Source: Roseimicrobium sp. ORNL1
GTDB taxonomy: Bacteria; Verrucomicrobiota; Verrucomicrobiia; Verrucomicrobiales; Verrucomicrobiaceae
DNA: 64,000 nt
Direction of reading: 5' to 3'
NCBI RefSeq assembly: GCF_011044495.1
Contig: NZ_CP049143.1
Span: forward strand, 1,922,001 to 1,986,000
The notes beneath the pieces were generated by a model. It was not told where the DNA came from. It saw only the letters and a list, made by a program, of their open reading frames with translations, and did no database searches. Below, piece by piece: positions 52,535-60,691 of the stretch. Made by a program: the position numbers and the translations under genes. Within the stretch, counting starts at the first letter, position 1; the number at the start of each line of letters is the position of its first letter.

Positions 52535-53701
52535 CTACTGGGGATTCAGCCAGCCGGTCACGTAGTACCGGTCCGTCGCGAAGTCCTGGATGTCGTCCAA
52601 AATCTGCTCGCGGCCAAGGCTTGGCGTGGCTCGCGTGGCCGCGTCCCACGGCTGGAGGGTCACTTGGAGCCATTGTTGAGCCACCCAGTAGATGCTCGGG
52701 AGGGGGCTGCGATTTTCCATGATGGGCACGACTGCCAGAAGGGTCTCTCCCTTCTCCGTAGTGAACTGGTGAAGTGCCATGGCATTCGGATACGGCGCAT
52801 TCTTACAAAGGTCCTTCGACACCTGGGTTATCTTGGTCACTTGAGCGAGCACGGTGCGAATCCTCTCATCTGGCGGAGCGGAGGGGTCAAGAGGCGAGGG
52901 GAGTGGCAGGGGGGCCGCGCTTCCGGCGATGACGTTCTGAGAGGCCAGGAACCAGTAAATTTCCCGCACACGCGGAATCATTTCTGCCGGTATGCGCGAA
53001 ACCTCAAAGGCCATCACGGAATCGCCGGAATTTTTCCACTGGCTGCTGATGCCTGGAAGGGTGGTGCCCTTCTTGAGCTCTGCGGCAGTGAGCACGGCGT
53101 AGCAGTCTCCGACGAGCAACATATTGCGTCCGGCCGAGTTCTTCTGCCAGTCCTCCAGGGATGCGCAGAGCGTCTGTGCCATCACGGATACCACTTCATT
53201 GGAAAAGTGGGCGTTATCTGGCGCCATGACCGGCCATTCCGGGTGCAGCGCTGCTGCTTTGTAGATATCCGGCATGAGGTTCACGGTGCGAATGCCCGCT
53301 TTCCTCAGCGTATGCTCTGCGGTGGTCATGGCCAGCGCGGTTGGCGTGGGCTCGGTGGGCAGTTTCCCATCCGCTCCCACCAGATCCTGTTTAATGGGCC
53401 GCAGAAGGACACGAAGTTTGATGTGGCGTGAGGCCAGGTGGTCTTTGAATGCCTGCACGCATGGCAGCAGATCCTCACGGCAGGCAACTTTGCTATCACG
53501 CAGTGCGTCGACGAATTGCTTCGTCTTGTGCTCAGCCCACCTTTGCCGTGCCGCAAATTGGACTTCCTGCTGCCAGCGAACAGTGTGCGGCGCCAGCACC
53601 AGATGTGCGCCAATCAAGACGATCACCCCAAGCGCCATCTTGAGCCTTGATGTTTTCGGAGGCTTGTCGGCTGCCATGACCAGAGGAAGCGAGCGGGGCA
53701 T
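52535..53701 (-). CDS. AlgJ/AlgX-like SGNH-fold protein with Cys nucleophile position, paralogue 1
   Basis: 388 aa. One N-terminal membrane helix (about 23-38) is followed by an extracytoplasmic domain. The layout follows AlgJ/AlgX O-acetyltransferases: HIKLRVLLRPIKQDL (like the GI.L...P.K strand), AGIRTVNLMPDIYKA, then the Asp/His pair PDNAHFS (D162, H165), then LLVGDCYAVLTA, in which C200 takes the place of the catalytic Ser. It ends in a conserved EQILDDIQDFATDRYYVTGW. AlgJ/AlgX move acetyl groups onto polysaccharide. No MBOAT partner (AlgI) is near. Its ATG overlaps the stop of paralogue 2 by one base (TAATG), so they are coupled. Confidence 0.6.
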   Translation of the reverse strand: MPRSLPLVMAADKPPKTSRLKMALGVIVLIGAHLVLAPHTVRWQQEVQFAARQRWAEHKTKQFVDALRDSKVACREDLLPCVQAFKDHLASRHIKLRVLLRPIKQDLVGADGKLPTEPTPTALAMTTAEHTLRKAGIRTVNLMPDIYKAAALHPEWPVMAPDNAHFSNEVVSVMAQTLCASLEDWQKNSAGRNMLLVGDCYAVLTAAELKKGTTLPGISSQWKNSGDSVMAFEVSRIPAEMIPRVREIYWFLASQNVIAGSAAPLPLPSPLDPSAPPDERIRTVLAQVTKITQVSKDLCKNAPYPNAMALHQFTTEKGETLLAVVPIMENRSPLPSIYWVAQQWLQVTLQPWDAATRATPSLGREQILDDIQDFATDRYYVTGWLNPQ

Positions 53702-54960
53702 TACTGGCCGGGGATGCCGGCTGCTCGGGCAGCTTGCACTTGGGGTGGGTCACCCCAGCCCGTCACATAATAGCGGTACAGGGTGTAGTGTTCCACGTCA
53801 TCGAAGATTTCCTCCCGGCTCAGGTTGGGCATGGCGCGTGTGGCGGTGTCCCACTGTTGCATGCTGAGCAGGAGTTTCTGCCCCACTGTCCAGCGCTGGG
53901 CGGGAAGCGCCTGTCTGTTTTGCATCACGGGGACCACCGCCAGAAATTTTTCCCCATCGGTGGTCACACATTCATGAGCGGCCAGGGCATTGGCATAGGG
54001 TGCATCCTGGCCAAGTGAAGCGGGAACTTGGGACAGGCGGGTGATCTCCGCGAGCACCACCCTTACATTCCCTGGGGTGATTTCGGCAGCCTCTTGCGCG
54101 GCGGGAAATGGAAACGGCGCGGCGCTCTGTGTCTTCACGCAGGCCGAGGAGATAAACCAGTAGATCTCGCGCACGCCAGACACATGCTCTGGGGGCAGGC
54201 AGGAGAATTCATACGCCATCTGTGAGTCGGCGTTGTTCTTCCACTTGCTGCGCACTTTTGGCATCACCATCCGCTGCTTCAGCCGGGTGGCGGTGAGGAA
54301 GGCGTAGCAATCTCCCACCAGCAGCATGGTGCTCCCACTGCTCGCTTTCTGGGTGTCATCCAGCGAGCCGCAGAAGGTCCGGGTCATGACCATCACCATG
54401 TCATCGGAAAGATGGTTCAGGTCCGGGTGAATCACTGGCCGCTTGGGATTCAGGCATGCTTCGCGGTACAGGTCCGGAAGCAGGTTCACCGTGGGGATGC
54501 CAGCTTCGGTGAGCGAGGCCTCCGCCGCCTGCAGGGCCAGAGCGCCCTCGGTGGGGTGCTTGTACAGGGTCTTGGTATTGAGATCGAGAAGGTCCTCGAC
54601 GCTGGGGCGCAGCAGGATGTGAAGCTTGATGTTTCTTGTCTCGAGGAAGTCCCGGAAGGCCGTGGCGCACGGCACGAGATCCCACCGATGGGCCTCACGA
54701 ATGCTCCGCAGTTCGGAGATGTACACGTCCTCCTGGTGCAGGCCCCGCCACCGGTTCACCCGCACCTGGAGGTTCTCCTTCAGGTGAACCGTGGCCGGTG
54801 CGGCAAAAAAGTGGGCGACCAACACCGCAGGTACTGCCGTAGCCACGAGGATCCGTCGCGTGGTGGAATGCCTTTTTACTGGAACAGATGCGTTGCCCGG
54901 CACGGCGACGCTGGGAGCGGCCGCACCATCCCGTAGGACTATCCGTTTGAGCGAGGACAA
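53701..54960 (-). CDS. AlgJ/AlgX-like SGNH-fold protein with Cys nucleophile position, paralogue 2
   Basis: 419 aa if it starts at the TTG at 54960. No in-frame ATG is near the N-terminus, so the exact start is unsure. A membrane helix (about 37-54) is followed by the same set of blocks as its neighbours: NIKLHILLRPSVEDLL, IPTVNLLPDLYREA, HPDLNHLS (D180, H183), MLLVGDCYAFLTA (C218) and EEIFDDVEHYTLYRYYVTGW. The His-to-Cys spacing is 35 residues, exactly as in paralogues 1 and 3. A TGTAAA-TTTACG motif lies 54 bp upstream of the frame start. It is upstream of paralogue 1 and translationally coupled to it. Confidence 0.6.
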   Translation of the reverse strand: MSSLKRIVLRDGAAAPSVAVPGNASVPVKRHSTTRRILVATAVPAVLVAHFFAAPATVHLKENLQVRVNRWRGLHQEDVYISELRSIREAHRWDLVPCATAFRDFLETRNIKLHILLRPSVEDLLDLNTKTLYKHPTEGALALQAAEASLTEAGIPTVNLLPDLYREACLNPKRPVIHPDLNHLSDDMVMVMTRTFCGSLDDTQKASSGSTMLLVGDCYAFLTATRLKQRMVMPKVRSKWKNNADSQMAYEFSCLPPEHVSGVREIYWFISSACVKTQSAAPFPFPAAQEAAEITPGNVRVVLAEITRLSQVPASLGQDAPYANALAAHECVTTDGEKFLAVVPVMQNRQALPAQRWTVGQKLLLSMQQWDTATRAMPNLSREEIFDDVEHYTLYRYYVTGWGDPPQVQAARAAGIPGQ

Positions 54961-55013
54961 AAGTGACGACGTCGTCTTCAGGTTGGCGGAGGGGGCGGAT
55001 GGGAAACGCAGTG

Positions 55014-55028
55014 TGTAAAAAATTTACG
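55014..55028. promoter_or_regulatory. TGTAAA-AAA-TTTACG motif upstream of paralogue 2
   Basis: An imperfect inverted repeat 54 bp before the paralogue 2 start. Nearly the same motif, TGTAAA-AA-TTTACA, is at 57006-57019 upstream of the cyclophilin gene, so a shared regulator or promoter element is possible. Confidence 0.45.
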
Positions 55029-55104
55029 GGGGGCCGCACTTGCCTGCAAATTGGAAAGTTGGCGTTCGCATTAAATTTCGCAGTCCTTTGGGTGTGGATG
55101 CCGA

Positions 55105-56256
55105 CTAGGGCCTTCCTTCCGGCGCGTGAGTCCAGTCGGTGATGTAGTAGCGGTCTGAAGAGAAGTCTCCCAAGTCATCAAAGACCTGCTCCCGGTCCAG
55201 GCGGGGTTCAGCAGACACGGCATTCTCCCACGGTCGCACGGTGAGGATAAATGTCGCGTTGCGCTGCCAGAGCCGGATGCCTTCATCCACAGTCTGGCTC
55301 CTCATGACGTCGATTACGCCGAGCAGCGGCTCTCCCTCGCTCGTGACGAACTTGTGGAGGATGAGCGCATTGGGGTAGGGTGAGCTCTTTCCCAGGTTCT
55401 TGGGGATTGCGGTGAGCTTTGACAGGGTGGCTTTTACGGTGCGTTCACTGTTCTGCGAAGCGGGTCCACCAAGTGTCGTAGGCGGAGGCAGAGGGGTCTT
55501 TGCATCCGCTGTCATGTGGGAGGAGGAGAGGATCCAATAGACTTCGCGCACGTTTTCCAGCGCATCTACCGGCGCCTTGGCCAGCTGATGGGCCATGAGG
55601 TTGTCCGCGCCATTCCGGAAAAAGGAGCGTGCATGGGACAGCACACCTCCGCTGCGTAGTTCTGCGGCAATGCTATATGCATAGCAGTCGCCCGCCAGCA
55701 TGAGATGCCGCCCCTCACGGCTGCGTTGATGATCCGTCATGGACTGCTCCAAGGTGCGCGCCATCGCAGCGACCATGCTGGGTGTGTAGTGAAATCCGTC
55801 CTGGGTGATGACTTCCATGCCTTTTTGAAGGCACACCTGGCAGTGCAGTGCCGGGAGGAGATTGACGGCAATGATGCCCTGCTTTTTCAGCGCGCTTTCG
55901 GTGGCTAGCATCGCCGCTGCCTGCGCGGCAGCTTTATCACGCGGCGCGTTGCGCTCGGCATTCAGCAGGCAATCGAATTCAGGGCGAAGTACGACGCGCA
56001 GCTTGATATCTCGTTCTGCGAGCACGTCCCGGAGGGCCAGGATGCAGGTCACCAGTTCCTGGCGGTGTGGCTGCCGGGTCTGGCGCAGGGCATCGAGATA
56101 GTCCTCGGTCTGGCGCGCCGCTGCCCTCTTGTGCAGCGTGTCAGGAAGCGTCCTGATGAGATCGGCGGTAAATGGAGCCAGCAGCACATGCGCTGCCAGC
56201 AGAACCATGGTGGCCAGCACCCGAATTTTCCATGACGGACGTGCGGTACCTCTCAT
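55105..56256 (-). CDS. AlgJ/AlgX-like SGNH-fold protein with Cys nucleophile position, paralogue 3
   Basis: 383 aa. A membrane helix (about 12-28) precedes the shared blocks: DIKLRVVLRPEFDCLL, GIIAVNLLPALHCQ, TQDGFHYTPS (D153, H156), MLAGDCYAYSIA (C191) and EQVFDDLGDFSSDRYYITDW. The His-to-Cys spacing is again 35 residues. It is encoded 67 bp downstream of the cyclophilin gene and 144 bp upstream of paralogue 2, all on the minus strand. As with the other two, a polysaccharide or envelope acyl-transfer function is possible, but Cys for Ser changes the chemistry, and a non-catalytic role cannot be ruled out. Confidence 0.6.
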   Translation of the reverse strand: MRGTARPSWKIRVLATMVLLAAHVLLAPFTADLIRTLPDTLHKRAAARQTEDYLDALRQTRQPHRQELVTCILALRDVLAERDIKLRVVLRPEFDCLLNAERNAPRDKAAAQAAAMLATESALKKQGIIAVNLLPALHCQVCLQKGMEVITQDGFHYTPSMVAAMARTLEQSMTDHQRSREGRHLMLAGDCYAYSIAAELRSGGVLSHARSFFRNGADNLMAHQLAKAPVDALENVREVYWILSSSHMTADAKTPLPPPTTLGGPASQNSERTVKATLSKLTAIPKNLGKSSPYPNALILHKFVTSEGEPLLGVIDVMRSQTVDEGIRLWQRNATFILTVRPWENAVSAEPRLDREQVFDDLGDFSSDRYYITDWTHAPEGRP

Positions 56257-56323
56257 TGTTCCAAAGAATGGGGCTGACGCATCACACGCCAGCCCCGGAA
56301 GGAAGAAGATGCTCCCTTGGGAA

Positions 56324-56935
56324 TTACTCCTTCACCACAGTGACTTTCTTGATGGTGATGGGTTCCACGGGCACGTCGCCGTAAGGACCTTTGGTTGAAG
56401 TGGGCACGCCCACGATGGCGTCGACAATGTCGAGGCCGTTGGTCACTTTTCCAAACACCGCGTAGCCGTATCCGTCGAAGCTGGGATAGTCCAGATTGGC
56501 ATTGTCCTTCACGTTGATGAAGAACTGGGAGGTGGCGCTGTTCGGGTCGCCGGTACGGGCCATGGCGATGGCGCCACGCACGTTTTTGAGGCCGTTCTTG
56601 CTTTCGATGGCGATCGGCTTGTCCGTGGGCTTCTGGTTCATGTCAGCCGTGAAGCCGCCACCCTGGATCATGAATTTGGGAATCACCCGGTGGAAGATGG
56701 TGCCGTCGTAGTGGCCCTTGTTCACGTAGCTGAGGAAGTTCTGCACCGTGATGGGAGCCTTGGCGCTATCGAGTTCGAGGTCGATGTTGCCCTTGGAGGT
56801 TTCGATGGTGACTTTCACTTTGGCTGGAGCTTGATCTGGGGTTGCGGTTTCAGGTTTGGCTTCCTGGGCATGGGCTCCCAGGGCGGTGGCCATGATGCCG
56901 GCCGCCAGCAGTTTGAGGAAGACGTTCGTTTTCAT
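56324..56935 (-). CDS. Periplasmic cyclophilin-type peptidyl-prolyl cis-trans isomerase
   Basis: 203 aa from the ATG at 56935, which opens a signal peptide ([24 protein letters not shown]); the in-frame GTG at 56953 is less likely. Cyclophilin blocks are [20 protein letters not shown] (catalytic Arg and Gln region), [17 protein letters not shown] and [17 protein letters not shown]. It should speed prolyl isomerisation of exported proteins. It leads a possible transcript with paralogue 3 downstream, and a TGTAAA-TTTACA motif lies about 70 bp upstream of its start. Confidence 0.92.
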   Translation of the reverse strand: MKTNVFLKLLAAGIMATALGAHAQEAKPETATPDQAPAKVKVTIETSKGNIDLELDSAKAPITVQNFLSYVNKGHYDGTIFHRVIPKFMIQGGGFTADMNQKPTDKPIAIESKNGLKNVRGAIAMARTGDPNSATSQFFINVKDNANLDYPSFDGYGYAVFGKVTNGLDIVDAIVGVPTSTKGPYGDVPVEPITIKKVTVVKE

Positions 56936-57005
56936 GGACAGGAACTGAGGCACTTGTTGCTAGTGCGTGCAATGGCAAAAGTGCCCGCGTCGCCGGAGCA
57001 ATACG

Positions 57006-57019
57006 TGTAAAAATTTACA
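57006..57019. promoter_or_regulatory. TGTAAA-AA-TTTACA motif upstream of the cyclophilin gene
   Basis: A perfect 6-bp inverted repeat with a 2-bp centre, 71 bp before the cyclophilin ATG and inside a gap of about 160 bp. It matches the motif at 55014-55028. Confidence 0.5.
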
Positions 57020-57094
57020 GCACGCGTCCCGAGCAGAGCAAACGGATCGCCCTGGTTTGCATTCAGATGCGCATTTATATTTTGCGCCAGGACG

Positions 57095-57769
57095 TTATTT
57101 GCCGGTCCAGCGGTAGTGTCCGGTGAGCGGAAAGTCGAAAAGACGGTCCTCCATCTTCGGTCCGCTACCGATATTATGCACGATCCAAGGACGCGGACCG
57201 CCGTCCGGAGCGGGTACGACGATGGCGATGTGCGGCAGGTGGGGCGGCACCGTGCAGGTGATGAGGTCGCCGGGGAGGTAGTCCTCCGGCTTGTCCGTCA
57301 CCGGCAGGCTGGCGCCTTTCCGCTTGAAGAAGGTCTGCAAATTCGGCACGCGCCGGTGGTCGATGTTCGGGTCCGGGCGGCTCAGGCCCCAGTTCCTGGG
57401 GTAGGCGCTGAAGTTCCGCTTCATGTCCTCATGCACCAGCTTTTGCAGGTCCAGGCTCAGGATGCGGTAGGAGCGGATGACCTCATCCGTGCACACACCC
57501 GTGTCCGCGGGCACGTCGCCATTGGGGTAGTCCAGGCGCACATAGGCGGGTTCGTAGCGCACGGTCTGTTTCGTGCGGTCCAGCGCTGCGTGGGCCAGCT
57601 TCGTGGCAAACGCTTCGTCCTTGGACAGCCGTGCCCGGGCCGCCTCCACCTGCTCTGGCGTAGTGCCCTGCAGAGAGGGGCGTGAGAGCACCAGCGCGAG
57701 GCCGGCCACGCAGAGAACCTGCAGGACGGTGCAGGCTCGTTTCAGGAATGAATCCATTGGCGGGGTCAT
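57095..57769 (-). CDS. Secreted DUF1287 protein
   Basis: 224 aa from the ATG at 57769; an ATG four codons later (57757) is equally possible. A signal peptide (MDSFLKRACTVLQVLCVAGLALVLS) is followed by the complete DUF1287 domain: RYEPAYVRLDYPNGDVPADTGVCTDEVIRSYR with the conserved Cys, LVHEDMKRNF, RPDPNIDHRRVPNLQTFF, LPGDLITCTVPPHLPHIAIV and WIVHNIGSGP. The Cys/His/Asp set suggests an NlpC/P60-like (amidase or peptidase) fold, possibly cell-wall acting, although activity is unproven. It is divergent from the sulfatase with only 24 bp between the start codons, so each promoter must lie inside the other gene. Confidence 0.85.
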   Translation of the reverse strand: MTPPMDSFLKRACTVLQVLCVAGLALVLSRPSLQGTTPEQVEAARARLSKDEAFATKLAHAALDRTKQTVRYEPAYVRLDYPNGDVPADTGVCTDEVIRSYRILSLDLQKLVHEDMKRNFSAYPRNWGLSRPDPNIDHRRVPNLQTFFKRKGASLPVTDKPEDYLPGDLITCTVPPHLPHIAIVVPAPDGGPRPWIVHNIGSGPKMEDRLFDFPLTGHYRWTGK

Positions 57770-57793
57770 GCTTCTGGCTACAATGCTGGCTGG

Positions 57794-59944
57794 ATGTTTG
57801 GAAGACATTTTTACGCGCCTCTGGTTTGGTTCACGATCGTCGTGGCCGGTATGACCATGGGCAGCACGGATCTGCTCAGCGCGACGAAAAAAAAATCCGG
57901 GACTGGCAAGGCGGCGCCGAACACCACACCCGCGCACACCGTCATCCCCGTGGCTCCGGCTCCCACGCCGCCGCCGAAGGCGCGGCCCCTTCGCACGAAA
58001 GGACCGAACGTGCTCTTCATTATTGCGGACGACCTCAATGACTGGGTCGGCTGGATGGGGGGCCATCCCCAGTCCCGCACGCCGAACATGGACCGCCTGG
58101 CGCACGCCGGCATGCGCTTCACGAATGCGCACTGTGCCTTCTCCCTGTGCAATCCCTCCCGCACCTCCATCCTCACCGGCATGTGGCCTTGGCAGAGCGG
58201 GGTGTATGGAAACGAGCAGGACTGGCGCAAGTCCGTCCAGGTGCAGGGCAAGCCCACGCTGCCTGAGTATTTCCGCGACGCTGGTTTCCTCACGGCCGCC
58301 GGAGGAAAGATATTCCACGCGAATCATGGCGGTCCTGAAGGACGGCTCGCCGGCTGGCACGGCGGTCGCCGCGGCTTAGAACAGGATGCCGCGTGGGACA
58401 TGCGCTTCCCCAGCGTCGGTGTGCAAATCCCTGACCTGCCTGTGCACATCGGGCAGAATTTTAACGGACTCAACATCTGGCACTGGGACTGGGGTGGCAT
58501 TGATGTGAAAGACGCCGACACCGATGATGGCAAGGTGACTGGCTGGGCCGATAAATTCCTCCAGCAGGACCATGACAATGCCTTCTTCCTCGCGGTGGGA
58601 CTCTATCGCCCGCACTCACCCTGGTACGCGCCGCGCCAGTACTTCACCGACCGTCCGCTCATGGATGTCTCGCTGCCCCAGGTGAAGCCGGATGATCTCA
58701 ATGACGTGCCTGAGGTGGCAAAGGGGTATCTGAAAGGCCCGGAGAACAACCACAAGCGCATCGTTGAAAAGAACCTGTGGTCTTCTGCTGTGCGCGCCTA
58801 TCTGGCGAACATTTCCTTCTGCGATGCCATGGTGGGCCGCGTGCTCGATGCGCTGGAGCGCAGTCCGCACAAGAACAACACCATCGTCGTCTTTACCAGC
58901 GACCACGGCTGGTACCTTGGGGAAAAGGAACGCTGGCACAAGGGTGGCCTGTGGGAGCGCGGAACGCACGTGCCGCTGGTGGTGGTGGCCCCGGGAGTGA
59001 CCCAGCCGGAGTCCGTGACCAACGAGCCGGTGAGCCTGGTGGATCTCTATCCCACCCTCTGTGATCTGGTGGGCGTCCCCAAGCCCGCGCATCTCGGTGG
59101 TGAGTCTTTCCTGCCGCTGCTCAAGGATCCCACGGCCAAGCGCGCACGTCCGGCATTTACCTTTGCCGGTACGGAGGAAAAGCAATCTTACGCCGCTCGC
59201 ACGGACCGCTGGCGCTACATCCGCTATGCCAATGGCGCGGAGGAACTGTACGACCACCAGAACGATCCGAACGAGTGGACGAATCTGCTCTTTGGCAAGA
59301 CACCTTCCCCGGATGCCATGACCGCTGCGGAGACGCTTCGCAAGACTCTGCCCACCACCTGGGCCAGCGCCTACCGCAAACAGAATGATGTGCGCATCGA
59401 CGCCGGTGCTGATGGCAGCGTGACTTACTGGTACCAGCCGGGCGATAGTTTCTCCGGGGATGATTCTCCAGACATCAAGGAGCGCGCCATGGAGATTGAG
59501 ATGGTCTTCGAGTATGATCCCGCCGTGGATCGCGACAGCACCCTTCTCAGTCAGGGCGGACCGCAGCTTGGCTATGCCATCCACTGCCTGGATGGGAAGC
59601 TCGCTTTCACCGTGAACTATGATGGCCTGCGCACCACGCTGAAGTCGCAGGAACCGCTGCCTGCGGGCCGGGTCATCTACCGCGGGCTCTTCGCCCTGGA
59701 CGGCACACTCGCCTTCAGTGCCACCGGGCTGAAGGAAGAAGTGCGTGGCTATGCGCCCATGGAGGGCGGCTTCCCCCGCAAGCCCAACCAGGGTCTTCAG
59801 GTCTCCCAGAGCTTCGGCGTGCTCGATCGCGAGAGCTTCCCAAACAGCACGCCCTTCGACGGCGCCATCCAGCATCTCCGTTTCACCCTGCTGCCTGGCA
59901 GCGCCGTGGAAACCCGCGCCGCCAAGGCCGTGCCGGTGGAATAG
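57794..59944 (+). CDS. Iduronate-2-sulfatase-like sulfatase with C-terminal beta-sandwich
   Basis: 716 aa. An N-terminal membrane-anchor or signal segment (about 6-24) and a Pro/Ala/Lys linker precede the sulfatase domain. The formylglycine signature is CNPSRTSILTG (C119-R123), and metal ligands are seen in FIIADDLND and FTSDHGWYLGEKERWHKG. Residues about 560-716 form a concanavalin-like sandwich (YDPAVDRDSTLLSQGGPQLGYAIHCLDGKLAF). The order and the GGKIFHANHGG block fit the iduronate-2-sulfatase branch (S1_7). It should remove sulfate from polysaccharides outside the cytoplasm after Cys-to-formylglycine conversion; no maturase is in the window. Confidence 0.9.
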   Translation: MFGRHFYAPLVWFTIVVAGMTMGSTDLLSATKKKSGTGKAAPNTTPAHTVIPVAPAPTPPPKARPLRTKGPNVLFIIADDLNDWVGWMGGHPQSRTPNMDRLAHAGMRFTNAHCAFSLCNPSRTSILTGMWPWQSGVYGNEQDWRKSVQVQGKPTLPEYFRDAGFLTAAGGKIFHANHGGPEGRLAGWHGGRRGLEQDAAWDMRFPSVGVQIPDLPVHIGQNFNGLNIWHWDWGGIDVKDADTDDGKVTGWADKFLQQDHDNAFFLAVGLYRPHSPWYAPRQYFTDRPLMDVSLPQVKPDDLNDVPEVAKGYLKGPENNHKRIVEKNLWSSAVRAYLANISFCDAMVGRVLDALERSPHKNNTIVVFTSDHGWYLGEKERWHKGGLWERGTHVPLVVVAPGVTQPESVTNEPVSLVDLYPTLCDLVGVPKPAHLGGESFLPLLKDPTAKRARPAFTFAGTEEKQSYAARTDRWRYIRYANGAEELYDHQNDPNEWTNLLFGKTPSPDAMTAAETLRKTLPTTWASAYRKQNDVRIDAGADGSVTYWYQPGDSFSGDDSPDIKERAMEIEMVFEYDPAVDRDSTLLSQGGPQLGYAIHCLDGKLAFTVNYDGLRTTLKSQEPLPAGRVIYRGLFALDGTLAFSATGLKEEVRGYAPMEGGFPRKPNQGLQVSQSFGVLDRESFPNSTPFDGAIQHLRFTLLPGSAVETRAAKAVPVE

Positions 59945-60001
59945 CGCGGGCGTGTGTCCTTTCCTGAATAACTGAACCCTTCAAACTGAAAACTCCCAGC
60001 C

Positions 60002-60367
60002 ATGCGCTGCCGCATCGTCAAAGACTACCGCTTCGAAGCCGCCCAGACCCTGCCGTCCCTGCCGGGTAATCACAAGTGCAAGAACATGCACGGCCACAGC
60101 TTCAAGGTTGAGATCGCCGTGGAGGGTGAGGTGAATCCTGAAATCGGCTGGGTGTATGATCACGCCGAGATCAGCCGCGCCATGAATCCGCTGATGGATC
60201 TACTCGATCACAGCTATCTCAACGAAATCGAAGGTCTCGAAAATCCGACCATCGAAAACATGGCCGCCTGGCTGTGGAGAAAACTCGCGCCTCAGCTCCC
60301 GGGTCTGTGCGAGATCGTCATCCACGAGACGCCCACCGCCCGTTGCGTGTTCCGCGGCGAGTTCTAG
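60002..60367 (+). CDS. queD: 6-carboxy-5,6,7,8-tetrahydropterin synthase QueD-like protein
   Basis: 121 aa. PTPS-fold motifs: FEAAQTLPSLPGNHKCKNMHGHSF (11-34) holds the catalytic Cys (C26) and two zinc His (H30, H32). The YDHAEIS and LDHSYLN blocks follow, and ENPTIENMA and IHETPTARCVF carry the substrate Glu residues. QueD makes 6-carboxytetrahydropterin from dihydroneopterin triphosphate in queuosine and 7-deazaguanine synthesis. The residue normally giving the third zinc His (FxAAH) is Gln15 here; whether His24 or another residue replaces it is unknown. No queC, queE or queF is visible nearby. Confidence 0.88.
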   Translation: MRCRIVKDYRFEAAQTLPSLPGNHKCKNMHGHSFKVEIAVEGEVNPEIGWVYDHAEISRAMNPLMDLLDHSYLNEIEGLENPTIENMAAWLWRKLAPQLPGLCEIVIHETPTARCVFRGEF

Positions 60368-60428
60368 CTCAAAGGAGCGCGGCCTTTCCTGGCCGCATGA
60401 TGCCATCCTTGATGTGGATGGCTGACGG

Positions 60429-60523
60429 ATAGTGGCCGACTTTCTCCGAAAGTCGCTGCATGTTGATGTTACCCACAAGGTCGCTTTCACCCGCTGCGAC
60501 TTTCGGAGAAAGTCGGCCACTAT
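60429..60523. repeat. 95-bp palindromic element with 28-bp perfect arms
   Basis: The arms 60429-60456 and 60496-60523 are exact inverses (ATAGTGGCCGACTTTCTCCG... ), and each arm contains its own small palindrome ACTTTC-TCC-GAAAGT. The rest of the 324-bp gap (60368-60691) shows a GCGGCC-GGCCGC hairpin at 60379-60396 and no gene. Confidence 0.88.
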
Positions 60524-60691
60524 GTCCGCCATGCGTCGTGGCATGTGACATTTTCCGTGCAACGCCGGGATCATTCTGCGCGCGTCACTTTTCGTTTCAA
60601 AAGATTCCGTGGCGCTGTTCCGTTTTGCAGACTACACCTCCGCCTTTCTGCCCCCTGCCACACGTCGTTGCCCACCAACCCCGCCGCTGTC

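Noticed and set aside
58616-59875. Minus-strand open frame of 419 codons opposite the sulfatase
   Set aside because: The sulfatase frame has the formylglycine signature and metal sites; the reverse frame has none.
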